Of a DNA stretch of 64,000 bases, positions 36,218 to 44,080 are shown one piece after another. Position 1 is the first letter of the stretch. Each line of letters starts with the position of its first letter. A model generated the notes under the pieces. It was not told where the DNA came from. It made no database searches and saw only the letters and a list, made by a program, of their open reading frames with translations. The stretch spans positions 124,001 through 188,000 of the forward strand of contig NZ_AP018005.1 of assembly GCF_003966755.1 (NCBI RefSeq), written 5' to 3'. Position numbers and translations under genes: made by a program. This DNA is from Candidatus Rickettsiella viridis. GTDB lineage: Bacteria > Pseudomonadota > Gammaproteobacteria > Diplorickettsiales > Diplorickettsiaceae.

Positions 36218-36877
36218 CTATTTTCTTTTTTTAAAATCCATTCTGGATTGAACCATGACACCTAAAAATTTATGTGGTTTATTTAATAACAAGGTTTTAA
36301 AGTCCGTGTTTAGTGGTTTAAGTATGGTGTGTTCACCATCAATTAAAACTTGTTTGAAATTTGGTAAGTCATGACCATCAATATGAATGATACTAAAATC
36401 TAAATTATTAGGTTTTAAGTCGGGGTCAATGAGAAGAACGGTTCCTTCTGGGAAGCGAGGCTCCATGGTAGTGTCTCTAACCGCAACCGCATAGGCATGC
36501 TGACTTAACTCAATATCTGTAGAAACCGTGGGTAAAGGACCTGATTTTTTGTTTAGATTAGGCCAAGCGAGTATTTGCTCCCAGTCTAACAGAGGGATTT
36601 GGCGCCAGCCTTGGGCGTCGGGATTAAAAGTGCCAGGAATACGATCAATGGGTAGGGGCTCATCACCAATTAGCTGGCTGATGGAAATAGCAAAGAAAGT
36701 TGCAATAGGGCTTAAGGTTGCGACCTTAGGGTTGTCTGTTTCACCCGAGCATATTCGGTGTACTACAGGTTGGCCAATCCCGGTTCGGCGGGCCAATTCT
36801 GATTCATTTATCCCTAATTCAGCCATTAATCCTTTGAGGATAGTGCTCATACTGCGGTTTTTCATATCATTGTTCAC
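36218..36877 (-). CDS. CI/LexA-like HTH regulator, S24-like domain without nucleophile
   Basis: A 219-residue regulator: an N-terminal Cro/CI helix-turn-helix (about 9-66, with [20 protein letters not shown]) and a C-terminal LexA/S24-like domain (about 95-210). At the place where S24 proteins have the self-cleavage Ser (G/D-S-M-E-P) this protein reads [13 protein letters not shown], so Ser is replaced by Thr137; the Lys partner may be K175. Self-cleavage is therefore doubtful. It is transcribed with nth, a DNA repair gene, and divergent from rpsO. It might act as a DNA-damage or chromosomal regulator of phage-repressor origin. Confidence 0.85.
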   Translation of the reverse strand: MNNDMKNRSMSTILKGLMAELGINESELARRTGIGQPVVHRICSGETDNPKVATLSPIATFFAISISQLIGDEPLPIDRIPGTFNPDAQGWRQIPLLDWEQILAWPNLNKKSGPLPTVSTDIELSQHAYAVAVRDTTMEPRFPEGTVLLIDPDLKPNNLDFSIIHIDGHDLPNFKQVLIDGEHTILKPLNTDFKTLLLNKPHKFLGVMVQSRMDFKKRK

Positions 36878-37016
36878 TTATTAGTTAGCGGTGATTTTAT
36901 CTGCTAATTCTTATAATTTCTAGTGCTAAGGACTGGAGAGGCGGTGTGGGGCCATTCTAGCACGAGTGCCTCCTAATAATAGAGCCATTTAGTGGCAAAT
37001 TAGTGATAAATAAGCC

Positions 37017-37045
37017 TTGTCAGGGGACAAGATTATGCATAGAAT
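37017..37045 (+). promoter_or_regulatory. Sigma-70 promoter for rpsO-pnp
   Basis: TTGTCA at 37017-37022, exactly 17 bases, then TAGAAT at 37040-37045. It lies 32 bases before the rpsO start. Five of six and five of six consensus matches with ideal spacing. CTTGTC/GACAAG around the -35 forms a short hairpin in DNA. Confidence 0.7.
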
Positions 37046-37076
37046 AGCGGGTCATTTATAAGAGGTAAAAGGTTTT

Positions 37077-37334
37077 ATGTTGGCTAAAAGCGAAATAATG
37101 GCTAAATATCAGCGTTGTCCTGGCGATACGGGTTCGCCGGAGGTTCAGGTAGCTTTACTATCGGGGGCTATTGAACAACTTAACGGCCATTTCCAAGCAC
37201 ATAAAAAAGATAACCATTCTCGGCAGGGCCTATTAAAGAAAGTGGCTTTACGTCGAAAATTGTTAAAGTACTTAAAGAAAGTTGATCTACAACGCTATAT
37301 GAGTTTGATCAAGCAACTCGGTTTGCGTGGCTAA
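37077..37334 (+). CDS. rpsO: 30S ribosomal protein S15
   Basis: Small-subunit protein that binds 16S rRNA helices 20-22. Signature [14 protein letters not shown] (about residues 16-29) and the conserved [20 protein letters not shown] are present. At 85 residues it is a few shorter than E. coli S15 (89), the shortfall being at the N-terminus. AGAGG upstream serves as ribosome binding site. Followed by a terminator-like hairpin and pnp, the classical rpsO-pnp arrangement. Confidence 0.97.
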   Translation: MLAKSEIMAKYQRCPGDTGSPEVQVALLSGAIEQLNGHFQAHKKDNHSRQGLLKKVALRRKLLKYLKKVDLQRYMSLIKQLGLRG

Positions 37335-37385
37335 GCATTGAGCTACTATTCTTCGATTAATATTCAGTTGAAGATGTTTTATTTT

Positions 37386-37420
37386 AAATGGGCGGGATTT
37401 TTCGCCCATTTGTTATTTTT
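37386..37420 (+). terminator. Hairpin between rpsO and pnp
   Basis: Stem AAATGGGCG at 37386-37394 pairs with CGCCCATTT at 37403-37411 around an eight-base loop, followed by GTTATTTTT. Probably a partial terminator or RNA-processing site, as found between rpsO and pnp in E. coli. Confidence 0.75.
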
Positions 37421-37432
37421 GAGGGAATGTAA

Positions 37433-39568
37433 GTGTTAAATCCTATAAAGAAAGAATTCCAATTTGGCGCCCATATGATGAGTATAGAAACGGGTGCGAT
37501 TGCTCGTCAGGCGACATCGTCCGTTTTAGTGACATTAGAAGGTACAACAGTATTAGTTGCGGTGGTGGGTCGTAAGCAGGCAGGTGAAACAACTGACTTT
37601 TTTCCATTGAACGTTCATTACCAGGAAAGGAGCTATGCGGCAGGCCGTGTTCCAGGGGGCTATTTTAAACGAGAAGGACGTCCAACTGAGAAAGAAATTT
37701 TAACGTCTAGGCTGATTGACAGACCCATACGGCCTTTATTCCCAGAAGGATTTCACAACGAAGTTCAAGTCGTTGCGACGGTCTTATCATCCAACCCTGA
37801 GATTAACGCGGATATTCCTGCGATGATTGGTGCTTCAGCGGCATTAGCCCTTTCAGGTCTACCTTTTAAAGGTCCTATCGGTGCGGCGAGAGTGGGTTAT
37901 GCTCAGGGCGAATACTTGCTTAATCCTACATTTAAACAGCTTGAAACATCCGATTTAGATTTAGTCGTCGCGGGAACAGAAAATGCTGTATTGATGGTGG
38001 AGTCACAAGCTGCTGAACTTTCTGAAGAAATTATGTTAGGTGCTGTGCTCTTTGGGCAGCAACAGATGCAAGTTGCTATTCAAGCGATTAAAGCGCTTGT
38101 ACAAGAAGCAGGTAAAACCGCATGGGATTGGCAGCCTAGCGCTCGTTTGGATGCTGCATTAGAACAGGCGATGACACAAGCATTTGAGCCATCAATCATT
38201 GAAGCGTATCAAATTCCAGAAAAGCTTGATCGTAAAGCCAAGTTGGATGAATTACGTGAAGCCATGACTCAGCGATACTTAGATGAAGAAAAAGGAATTA
38301 ATGCTAAAGCGATTCAAGGGTTATTTGCTTCTTTAGAAAAAAAGATAGTTCGTCATCGTATTCTAGATGGTTTAGCGCGTATTGATGGTAGAGATAAAAC
38401 AACCGTACGCCCCATTACTGTCCAGCCAGGGTTATTGCCGCGTACTCACGGTTCTGTGCTGTTTACACGTGGAGAAACACAAGCAATCGTGGTTGCCACG
38501 TTAGGTACAGATAGAGATGCACAAATCATAGAGGCTTTAGATGGTGAAGCACGTGAAACCTTCATGCTTCATTATAATTTTCCTCCTTATAGCGTAGGTG
38601 AAACAGGGCAAGTCGGAAGTCCTAAACGACGTGAAATTGGACATGGTAATTTGGCGAAACGCGCTTTACGTGCTGTATTGCCTAGCGAAACTGATTTTCC
38701 TTATGTATTACGCGTTGTTTCTGAAATCACAGAGTCGAATGGTTCTAGCTCCATGGCAACGGTTTGCGGCGCTAGTATTGCATTAATGGATGCCGCTGTT
38801 CCTCTCAAGAAGCATGTTGCGGGTATCGCAATGGGCTTGATAAAAGAAAAAGATCGTTTTGCCGTTTTAACGGATATTTTAGGTGATGAAGATCACTTAG
38901 GTGATATGGATTTTAAAGTGGCAGGAACTGCTGATGGTGTGACCGCTTTACAGATGGATATTAAAATCGACGGAATTACTAAAGAAATTTTAGAAATAGC
39001 ACTGGGACAAGCCAAAGAAGGGCGCTTACACATATTGGGCATTATGGAAAAAGCTTTACCTGGCGCTCGGGTTGAAGTTTCTCCTTATGCACCACGTATT
39101 ACTACATTAAAGATAAATCCGGATAAAATCCGTGATTTAATTGGTAAAGGTGGCGCGACTATTCGTTCTATTACTGAAGAAACAGGTACCTTAATCGATA
39201 TTAGCGATGACGGCATTGTTCGGATTTCTACTTCTGACTTAGAAGCTTGTCAAAATGCAATAGAGCGCATTAAAAAGGTAACGGCAGAAGTAGAAGTAGG
39301 GGTTATTTATGAAGGTCCTGTTGTCAAACTTACAGACTTTGGTGCGTTTGTTAACGTATTACCAGGTCGTGATGGTCTAGTACATATCTCACAAATTTCT
39401 AATGACCGTGTTGAGAACGTGAGTGATGTACTAAAAGAAGGCCAAATCGTTAAAGTAAAAGTTCTTGAGATTGATCGACAAGGACGTATTCGTTTGACCA
39501 TGAAGGAAAATGAATTAGAGACGGTAAACGAAACTGCAAACGAGACGGAAAACGAAATACAATCGTGA
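37433..39568 (+). CDS. pnp: Polyribonucleotide nucleotidyltransferase (PNPase)
   Basis: 3'-to-5' phosphorolytic exoribonuclease of the RNA degradosome. Two RNase PH-like domains (about 1-220 and 320-545) flank a helical linker; then KH (about 550-615, with [16 protein letters not shown]) and S1 (about 620-690, [18 protein letters not shown]). The tail is Glu/Asn/Thr-rich ([14 protein letters not shown]), encoded by near-repeats of GAAACNGCAAACGAGAC. Start is GTG at 37433 with GAGGGAA upstream. Length 711 is standard. A 126-bp element starts four bases after its stop. Confidence 0.97.
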   Translation: MLNPIKKEFQFGAHMMSIETGAIARQATSSVLVTLEGTTVLVAVVGRKQAGETTDFFPLNVHYQERSYAAGRVPGGYFKREGRPTEKEILTSRLIDRPIRPLFPEGFHNEVQVVATVLSSNPEINADIPAMIGASAALALSGLPFKGPIGAARVGYAQGEYLLNPTFKQLETSDLDLVVAGTENAVLMVESQAAELSEEIMLGAVLFGQQQMQVAIQAIKALVQEAGKTAWDWQPSARLDAALEQAMTQAFEPSIIEAYQIPEKLDRKAKLDELREAMTQRYLDEEKGINAKAIQGLFASLEKKIVRHRILDGLARIDGRDKTTVRPITVQPGLLPRTHGSVLFTRGETQAIVVATLGTDRDAQIIEALDGEARETFMLHYNFPPYSVGETGQVGSPKRREIGHGNLAKRALRAVLPSETDFPYVLRVVSEITESNGSSSMATVCGASIALMDAAVPLKKHVAGIAMGLIKEKDRFAVLTDILGDEDHLGDMDFKVAGTADGVTALQMDIKIDGITKEILEIALGQAKEGRLHILGIMEKALPGARVEVSPYAPRITTLKINPDKIRDLIGKGGATIRSITEETGTLIDISDDGIVRISTSDLEACQNAIERIKKVTAEVEVGVIYEGPVVKLTDFGAFVNVLPGRDGLVHISQISNDRVENVSDVLKEGQIVKVKVLEIDRQGRIRLTMKENELETVNETANETENEIQS

Positions 39569-39572
39569 TTAG

Positions 39573-39698
39573 TATACGCACAGCAATGGGATTTTTGGCA
39601 AGGCGCCGCGAAAACGAAGCAACCGGAGTGTATGTATGATACATGAGGATTGCAAGTTGAGCGGGAACGCAGACAAACATTCAAGTGCGAAGCGTATG
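39573..39698 (+). repeat. 126-bp palindromic element, copy E
   Basis: Ends TATACGC at 39573-39579 and GCGTATG at 39692-39698, a compensated variant of TATACTC/GAGTATA. It fills the whole gap between the pnp stop and the rhodanese gene, and the ATG of its final GCGTATG is the likely rhodanese start codon. Confidence 0.92.
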
Positions 39699-40061
39699 CA
39701 GCATACATCAGGGTTTCTTAACCTAGTCGCTGATGCAAAATCTCGAATCACAGAGATAAGCATCAGCGATTTGGCTGATAAATTAATTAAGGTGCCTTTT
39801 TATTTGATTGATGTGCGAGAGTTAGATGAATATAAGCAAGGCGCAATACCTAATGCTATTCATCTCAGCAAAGGCACCATCGAACGTGATATTGAAAGGC
39901 TGATTCCTGATAATGCAGCGGATATCGTTGTTTATTGTAGTGGTGGTTTTCGCTCTTGCTTAGTGGCCGATAATCTTCAGAAAATGGGTTATCAGCATGT
40001 TGCTTCTTTGACAGGCGGAGTTCGTGCTTGGTTGGAAGCGGGTTATCCATTAGCAACTTAA
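39696..40061 (+). CDS. Single-domain rhodanese-like sulfurtransferase
   Basis: A 121-residue rhodanese domain. The persulfide-forming Cys is in the active loop YCSGGFRS; DVRELDEYKQGAIPNAIH and GGVRAWLEAGYPL are typical flanking motifs. Start ATG 39696 gives MQHTSGFLNLVADAK, which looks like a natural family N-terminus. An in-frame ATG at 39636 inside the upstream repeat would add 20 residues (MIHEDCKLSGNADKHSSAKR), almost the same leader as on the MurG-type protein. Exact sulfur acceptor unknown. Confidence 0.9.
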   Translation: MQHTSGFLNLVADAKSRITEISISDLADKLIKVPFYLIDVRELDEYKQGAIPNAIHLSKGTIERDIERLIPDNAADIVVYCSGGFRSCLVADNLQKMGYQHVASLTGGVRAWLEAGYPLAT

Positions 40062-40098
40062 TGCTTTAAAGGTTGCTGAAAACCTATTTATTTGTGAA

Positions 40099-40185
40099 GC
40101 CGAGGTGGTGGAACTGGTAGACACGCAAGTTTCAGGTACTTGTGGGGTAAAACCCGTGGAGGTTCGAGTCCTCTTCTCGGCACCA
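40099..40185 (+). tRNA. tRNA-Leu (anticodon CAG)
   Basis: Class II tRNA with acceptor GCCGAGG pairing with TCTCGGC (one G-U), a long variable arm, T-loop GGTTCGAGTCC and encoded CCA at 40183-40185. Anticodon stem CAAGT/ACTTG holds loop TTCAGGT with anticodon CAG at 40133-40135, reading leucine codon CUG. Confidence 0.95.
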
Positions 40186-40614
40186 TTCTTTCGCTGGGTT
40201 AACTTCGATCTTCTCGACTATTTCTTTTTTGTGTTTTAAATATTTTTCTCCAGCTGTCTTATTTGGCCAAGTCCTAATCACTGTGATACTTGTTACGTTA
40301 TTGTTTTTTTCTTTATGAATCTGTTATTAAATGTTTCCTCTTATGAGGAAGTATATATAAAGAGGTAATTTTTTTGGAGTAAGAAAGCAGTTTTATTATC
40401 TAAATTAGTGAATAATCTCATTATTGTTAACCATAAAGGTAAACATCTTAATAATCCCCTCATAATTATTTAATATTTGTTTAGTTTAATCCAGACCGCT
40501 CATATCATTTATTTTTTTAATAAAAGATTAATAATAATTTTAGAGCTTTTGTTAGTTAAAAATAGTAATTTTTTGAAAAATTATTATGGAATATAAATAA
40601 AAGGTGAAATTTAA
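40186..40614. other. 429-bp AT-rich intergenic stretch
   Basis: Between tRNA-Leu and the 384-residue gene. Very AT-rich, with no open frame of coding character, no recognisable RNA gene and no clear promoter boxes. The unusual length and composition suit the upstream region of an acquired gene. Confidence 0.6.
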
Positions 40615-41769
40615 GTGAAAAAAGAATTTTTCTTTGATAAAGAAAGTAATGAAATAATAGAAAATTGTATTAGAAGGCATAAGGAAATAAAAAGTGAAAT
40701 TTATCATAGAAATGAAAGTAAACAATTAAAGAACTCTGTAGAATTAGCGGAAAATATAAGCGATATTAGTATTAATGATATTATTAAGATGCTGATCGCT
40801 ATAAAATATGATCCTGATTTAAGAACGATGTCTATATCACTATCAAGAAGGAGCCAGTTATTTGATAAGCTAATTTTGATGAAATCGAATGATAAAAATC
40901 CTTGGGTTTTGAGAGTTCACATCTATCCAGTAGTAGATATGAGGGAAGGATTTGTTACTAATTTGGGGACTAAAGCAGATAGCGAATCTTTTGTTCACTT
41001 CCATAGATGGCAGCTCACTTCAAAGTTTATAACAGGTGGCTTTCTTAATAGTCAATATGAAGTTTTGAAAACAGGGAACCTTGAAACTTCTTTTCAAGAA
41101 TATGAACTTGTGGCTACAAAGGATGCAGGGGCAGAGGGAAGAAAAGCAGTTTGGCGAGGCGTGGGATATCCTCAAAAAAAGGCAAGTGATATCTATCAGC
41201 AAGGTGATCACGTTCATTATCCAATAGAAATACCTCATAGAGTCGATACTTCGGCAGCAGGGTTATTTGGGAAGACGATAACACTTGCACACACCGGAGA
41301 AAGTCAAAAAAAGACCTCAACGTTCTATCTCAAAAAAGAAAGTGAGGGTGATGTTGTAGATAACTTATGCTATTCTGAAAAGGAATTTGATAGCGCTGTC
41401 GATACGACCATTACAACATTACAGCTTATTTTGTTAAATCAGGAATTAATAAATTTTGGATTTAAACGTTTTGGGCATGCTAATTCTTTGGAAACAGAGC
41501 TATTACCCACTATTGCTATGTGTGAGCTAGAAGAAAATTTTAAAGAAAAGGGTGATGACTCCAATTTGATTGCAGATACTATAAATAAGCATACTGATAA
41601 AATGGATAAGCATTCACTTAAGAACCTTATTGCTCGTTCGCAAGAGGTGCTCATGAACCAAGGGCTTTTTAAGCGAACCATCGCAGATATCCATAATCCA
41701 GAAATGCAAGAAGCGATTGCAAATAGGGGAAATAATCAGGTTCCACGTCACGTACTAGGTCAAATATAA
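40615..41769 (+). CDS. Unknown 384-residue protein with cupin-like His pattern
   Basis: No family recognised. An N-terminal helical part (about 1-75) is followed by a beta-rich middle with VHFHRWQLTSKFITGGF (about residue 129) and, some 65 residues later, GDHVHYPIEIPHRVDTS. Two such His clusters about this far apart resemble the two metal-binding motifs of cupins and cysteine-dioxygenase-like proteins. The C-terminal third (about 265-384) is helical and charged. No signal peptide. Start is GTG at 40615, with AAAAGG nearby. The cupin idea is inference. Confidence 0.6.
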   Translation: MKKEFFFDKESNEIIENCIRRHKEIKSEIYHRNESKQLKNSVELAENISDISINDIIKMLIAIKYDPDLRTMSISLSRRSQLFDKLILMKSNDKNPWVLRVHIYPVVDMREGFVTNLGTKADSESFVHFHRWQLTSKFITGGFLNSQYEVLKTGNLETSFQEYELVATKDAGAEGRKAVWRGVGYPQKKASDIYQQGDHVHYPIEIPHRVDTSAAGLFGKTITLAHTGESQKKTSTFYLKKESEGDVVDNLCYSEKEFDSAVDTTITTLQLILLNQELINFGFKRFGHANSLETELLPTIAMCELEENFKEKGDDSNLIADTINKHTDKMDKHSLKNLIARSQEVLMNQGLFKRTIADIHNPEMQEAIANRGNNQVPRHVLGQI

Positions 41770-41827
41770 GAAGGGCATTAATTTTGTCCTAATAGATTGG
41801 AGAGCGGATGGATTCTTACTTATATAC

Positions 41828-41860
41828 ATGGCCTTGAGGCAGGATTGCTTCTTAGGCCAT
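41828..41860. other. Strong hairpin upstream of pyrD
   Basis: ATGGCCT at 41828-41834 pairs with AGGCCAT at 41854-41860, and inside it GAGGCA pairs with TGCTTC around a GGAT loop. Thirteen pairs in all, with a one-by-two internal loop. No T run follows on either strand, so it does not look like a terminator; it may be a structured leader or an mRNA-end hairpin. Confidence 0.5.
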
Positions 41861-41944
41861 ATGGATGGAAGAAAATTAAAATAAGGGCTTGGTATTTTCT
41901 GTAAAATCAGGTTAAATAGGCCAAATTATTTCTAGCAAGTTTGC

Positions 41945-43021
41945 ATGAGTAGCGTTTCGTCTCCTCTTTATGACATTCGTAAAACATTTGAAGAAAACTT
42001 CAGCGATCCTCCTTTTTCCTTAATAACTCCACCTTCTCGTTCTTGGCCTCCTAAAGCACAGTGGAAGCAATTCTTAGGTTTTTCATTGGCCTCTAACATT
42101 GGTGCGGCGGCTTGCGCCGTCACAACCGGCAAAGGTATTGCCTTATTAGCTCGTTTGGGATTTGATGTATTAACCTATAAAACAATTCGACGGCATGCTA
42201 CGCCTAGTCATCCCTTACCCAATATTGTTTATCTTGCTAAAGAGACAGTACTGAGTGAATGGGATTTAGATAAACCACTTTATACACAAGAAAACCCCCT
42301 TCCAGCCGAAAAAATTGCGATTAGCAACTCATTTGGTAATGGTTGTTTAGAACCCGAAATTATTATCCAAGATATAGCTTTTGCAAAAAATAGCTTATCA
42401 GAAGGCCAAGTTTTAATAGTATCGGTGTATGGTGAAGGTGAATCTCTAGAAGCAATTGCAACTGAGTTTGCTGAAACAGCGCTGTTTGCGCAGCAAGCGG
42501 GTGCGGATATCATCGAACTTAATCTTTCATGTCCTAATTTATTAAAAGCAGGAGAACCTATTTATAAGGATGTAGAGGTGGTGAATAAGATCATTTCCCG
42601 TGTTTTAAGCCGTGTGGGTAATCGTTCTGTACTACTGGTGAAAATAGGTTTAGTTTCTGATACTGCTGTGCTGGGTAAAATTTTAGCTGCAATAGCCAAA
42701 GCAGGCGCGCGTGGTGTTAGTGCGATTAATTCTATTAGTATGCGTGTGCTTGACCAAACTCAACAACCCGCATTTGGGAAACGAATTTTTAGTGGTGTTT
42801 CTGGTTATCCCATTTATGCGCTTGCTTTACAGTTTATTAATAAAATTTCCCAGATTAATAAAGAACAAAAATTAAATTTAGCCATTCTAGGAATGGGGGG
42901 TATTACATTGCCAGAACATTTTAATGCGTTTTTCAATGCAGGGGCAGATGTCGCACTTTCAGCAACAGGGATGATGTGGAACCCTTACCTTGCGTCTCAA
43001 TATCATCAACAAATGCAATAA
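41945..43021 (+). CDS. pyrD: Dihydroorotate dehydrogenase, class 1-like
   Basis: Oxidises dihydroorotate to orotate using FMN. The catalytic-base position reads ELNLSCPN (Cys196), a Cys as in soluble class 1 enzymes, whereas quinone-linked class 2 enzymes such as E. coli PyrD have Ser. FMN-site features TYKTIRRH (about 78-85) and LAILGMGGI are visible. No N-terminal membrane helix of class 2 type. At 358 residues it is longer than class 1A (about 310) owing to extra N-terminal residues and an insert. No pyrK is adjacent. The stop overlaps the carA start by one base. Confidence 0.9.
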   Translation: MSSVSSPLYDIRKTFEENFSDPPFSLITPPSRSWPPKAQWKQFLGFSLASNIGAAACAVTTGKGIALLARLGFDVLTYKTIRRHATPSHPLPNIVYLAKETVLSEWDLDKPLYTQENPLPAEKIAISNSFGNGCLEPEIIIQDIAFAKNSLSEGQVLIVSVYGEGESLEAIATEFAETALFAQQAGADIIELNLSCPNLLKAGEPIYKDVEVVNKIISRVLSRVGNRSVLLVKIGLVSDTAVLGKILAAIAKAGARGVSAINSISMRVLDQTQQPAFGKRIFSGVSGYPIYALALQFINKISQINKEQKLNLAILGMGGITLPEHFNAFFNAGADVALSATGMMWNPYLASQYHQQMQ

Positions 43022-44073
43022 TGAAAACATTAATACCAACACGATTGCTGTTAAAAACAGGTGAAAGTTTTGCAGGATTTTCACCAGATTCGCAAATTAA
43101 TAATCAAACAGGCGAAGTCATATTTAATACCGGTATGGTCGGTTATGTAGAATCGTTAACCGATCCTTCATACGCTGGACAGATACTTTGTTTTACCTAT
43201 CCGTTGATAGGAAATTATGGTGTTTCTGCGCCCGGTACTTGGGAATCCGCAAAGATACAGGTGAAAGGCGTTGTGATGTCAGAACTTGCGCCTTTTTACT
43301 CCAGTGATTCGGCACAGTGTTCTCTGCTGGCTTGGTTAGAAGAGCAAAAAATTCCCTATATGACAGGTGTTGATACACGTGCATTGACACATTGTTTGCG
43401 TGAAAAGGGCGTCATTCCGGGGATAATGACATCTTCTGTTAAAGATCCTAAGGAGTTTATAGAATTTGATACGATTGATTGGGTGAAACAAGTCACTATT
43501 AGCGAACCTATTTATTATGGGAAGCACGGTAAAAAGATTATCGTGGTCGATTGTGGTATGAAAGAAAACATACTCCGCTGTTTGCTGCAGTATCCATTAC
43601 AAATAAAGCGCGTTCCTTATGACTATGATTATAGCCAAGAGGATTATGATGGGGTATTTATTTCAAACGGTCCTGGTGATCCTATTTTATGCCAAAAAAC
43701 GGTGACTATTTTGCAGAAAGTATTAGCTAAGAAAAAGCCTTGTTTTGGAATCTGTTTGGGCACACAATTGATGGCTTTAGCAGTGGGTGCCAAAACCTAT
43801 AAATTAGTTTTTGGTCACCGTTCGCAAAATCAGCCCTGTATATATTTACCAACCGAGCGTTGCTATTTAACCTCACAAAACCATGGTTATGCCGTGGATG
43901 AGAAAACATTACCTGCCGATTGGAAGATATTATTTCGTAATCTGAATGATCAATCGGTGGCTGGTATTGAACATACAGAACATCCTTTTTTTTCAGTTCA
44001 ATTTCATCCAGAGGCTGCACCAGGGCCAATGGATACACAATGGTTATTCGAACGCTTTTATCGCACCCTATAA
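43021..44073 (+). CDS. carA: Carbamoyl-phosphate synthase small subunit
   Basis: Glutamine amidotransferase subunit that feeds ammonia to CarB. The C-terminal class I GATase domain has the nucleophile in CFGICLGTQLMAL (about residue 240) and the His-Glu pair in VQFHPEA (about 335). N-terminal CarA domain about 1-145. The ATG at 43021 overlaps the pyrD stop and gives the standard N-terminus (LIPTRLLLKTGESFAG); length 350 is slightly short. Followed by carB after seven bases. Confidence 0.96.
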   Translation: MKTLIPTRLLLKTGESFAGFSPDSQINNQTGEVIFNTGMVGYVESLTDPSYAGQILCFTYPLIGNYGVSAPGTWESAKIQVKGVVMSELAPFYSSDSAQCSLLAWLEEQKIPYMTGVDTRALTHCLREKGVIPGIMTSSVKDPKEFIEFDTIDWVKQVTISEPIYYGKHGKKIIVVDCGMKENILRCLLQYPLQIKRVPYDYDYSQEDYDGVFISNGPGDPILCQKTVTILQKVLAKKKPCFGICLGTQLMALAVGAKTYKLVFGHRSQNQPCIYLPTERCYLTSQNHGYAVDEKTLPADWKILFRNLNDQSVAGIEHTEHPFFSVQFHPEAAPGPMDTQWLFERFYRTL

Positions 44074-44080
44074 AAAATTT

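Noticed and set aside
43946-44080. Longer CarB start inside carA
   Set aside because: The 45 extra residues have no CarB similarity and overlap the carA end; ATG 44081 fits the family.
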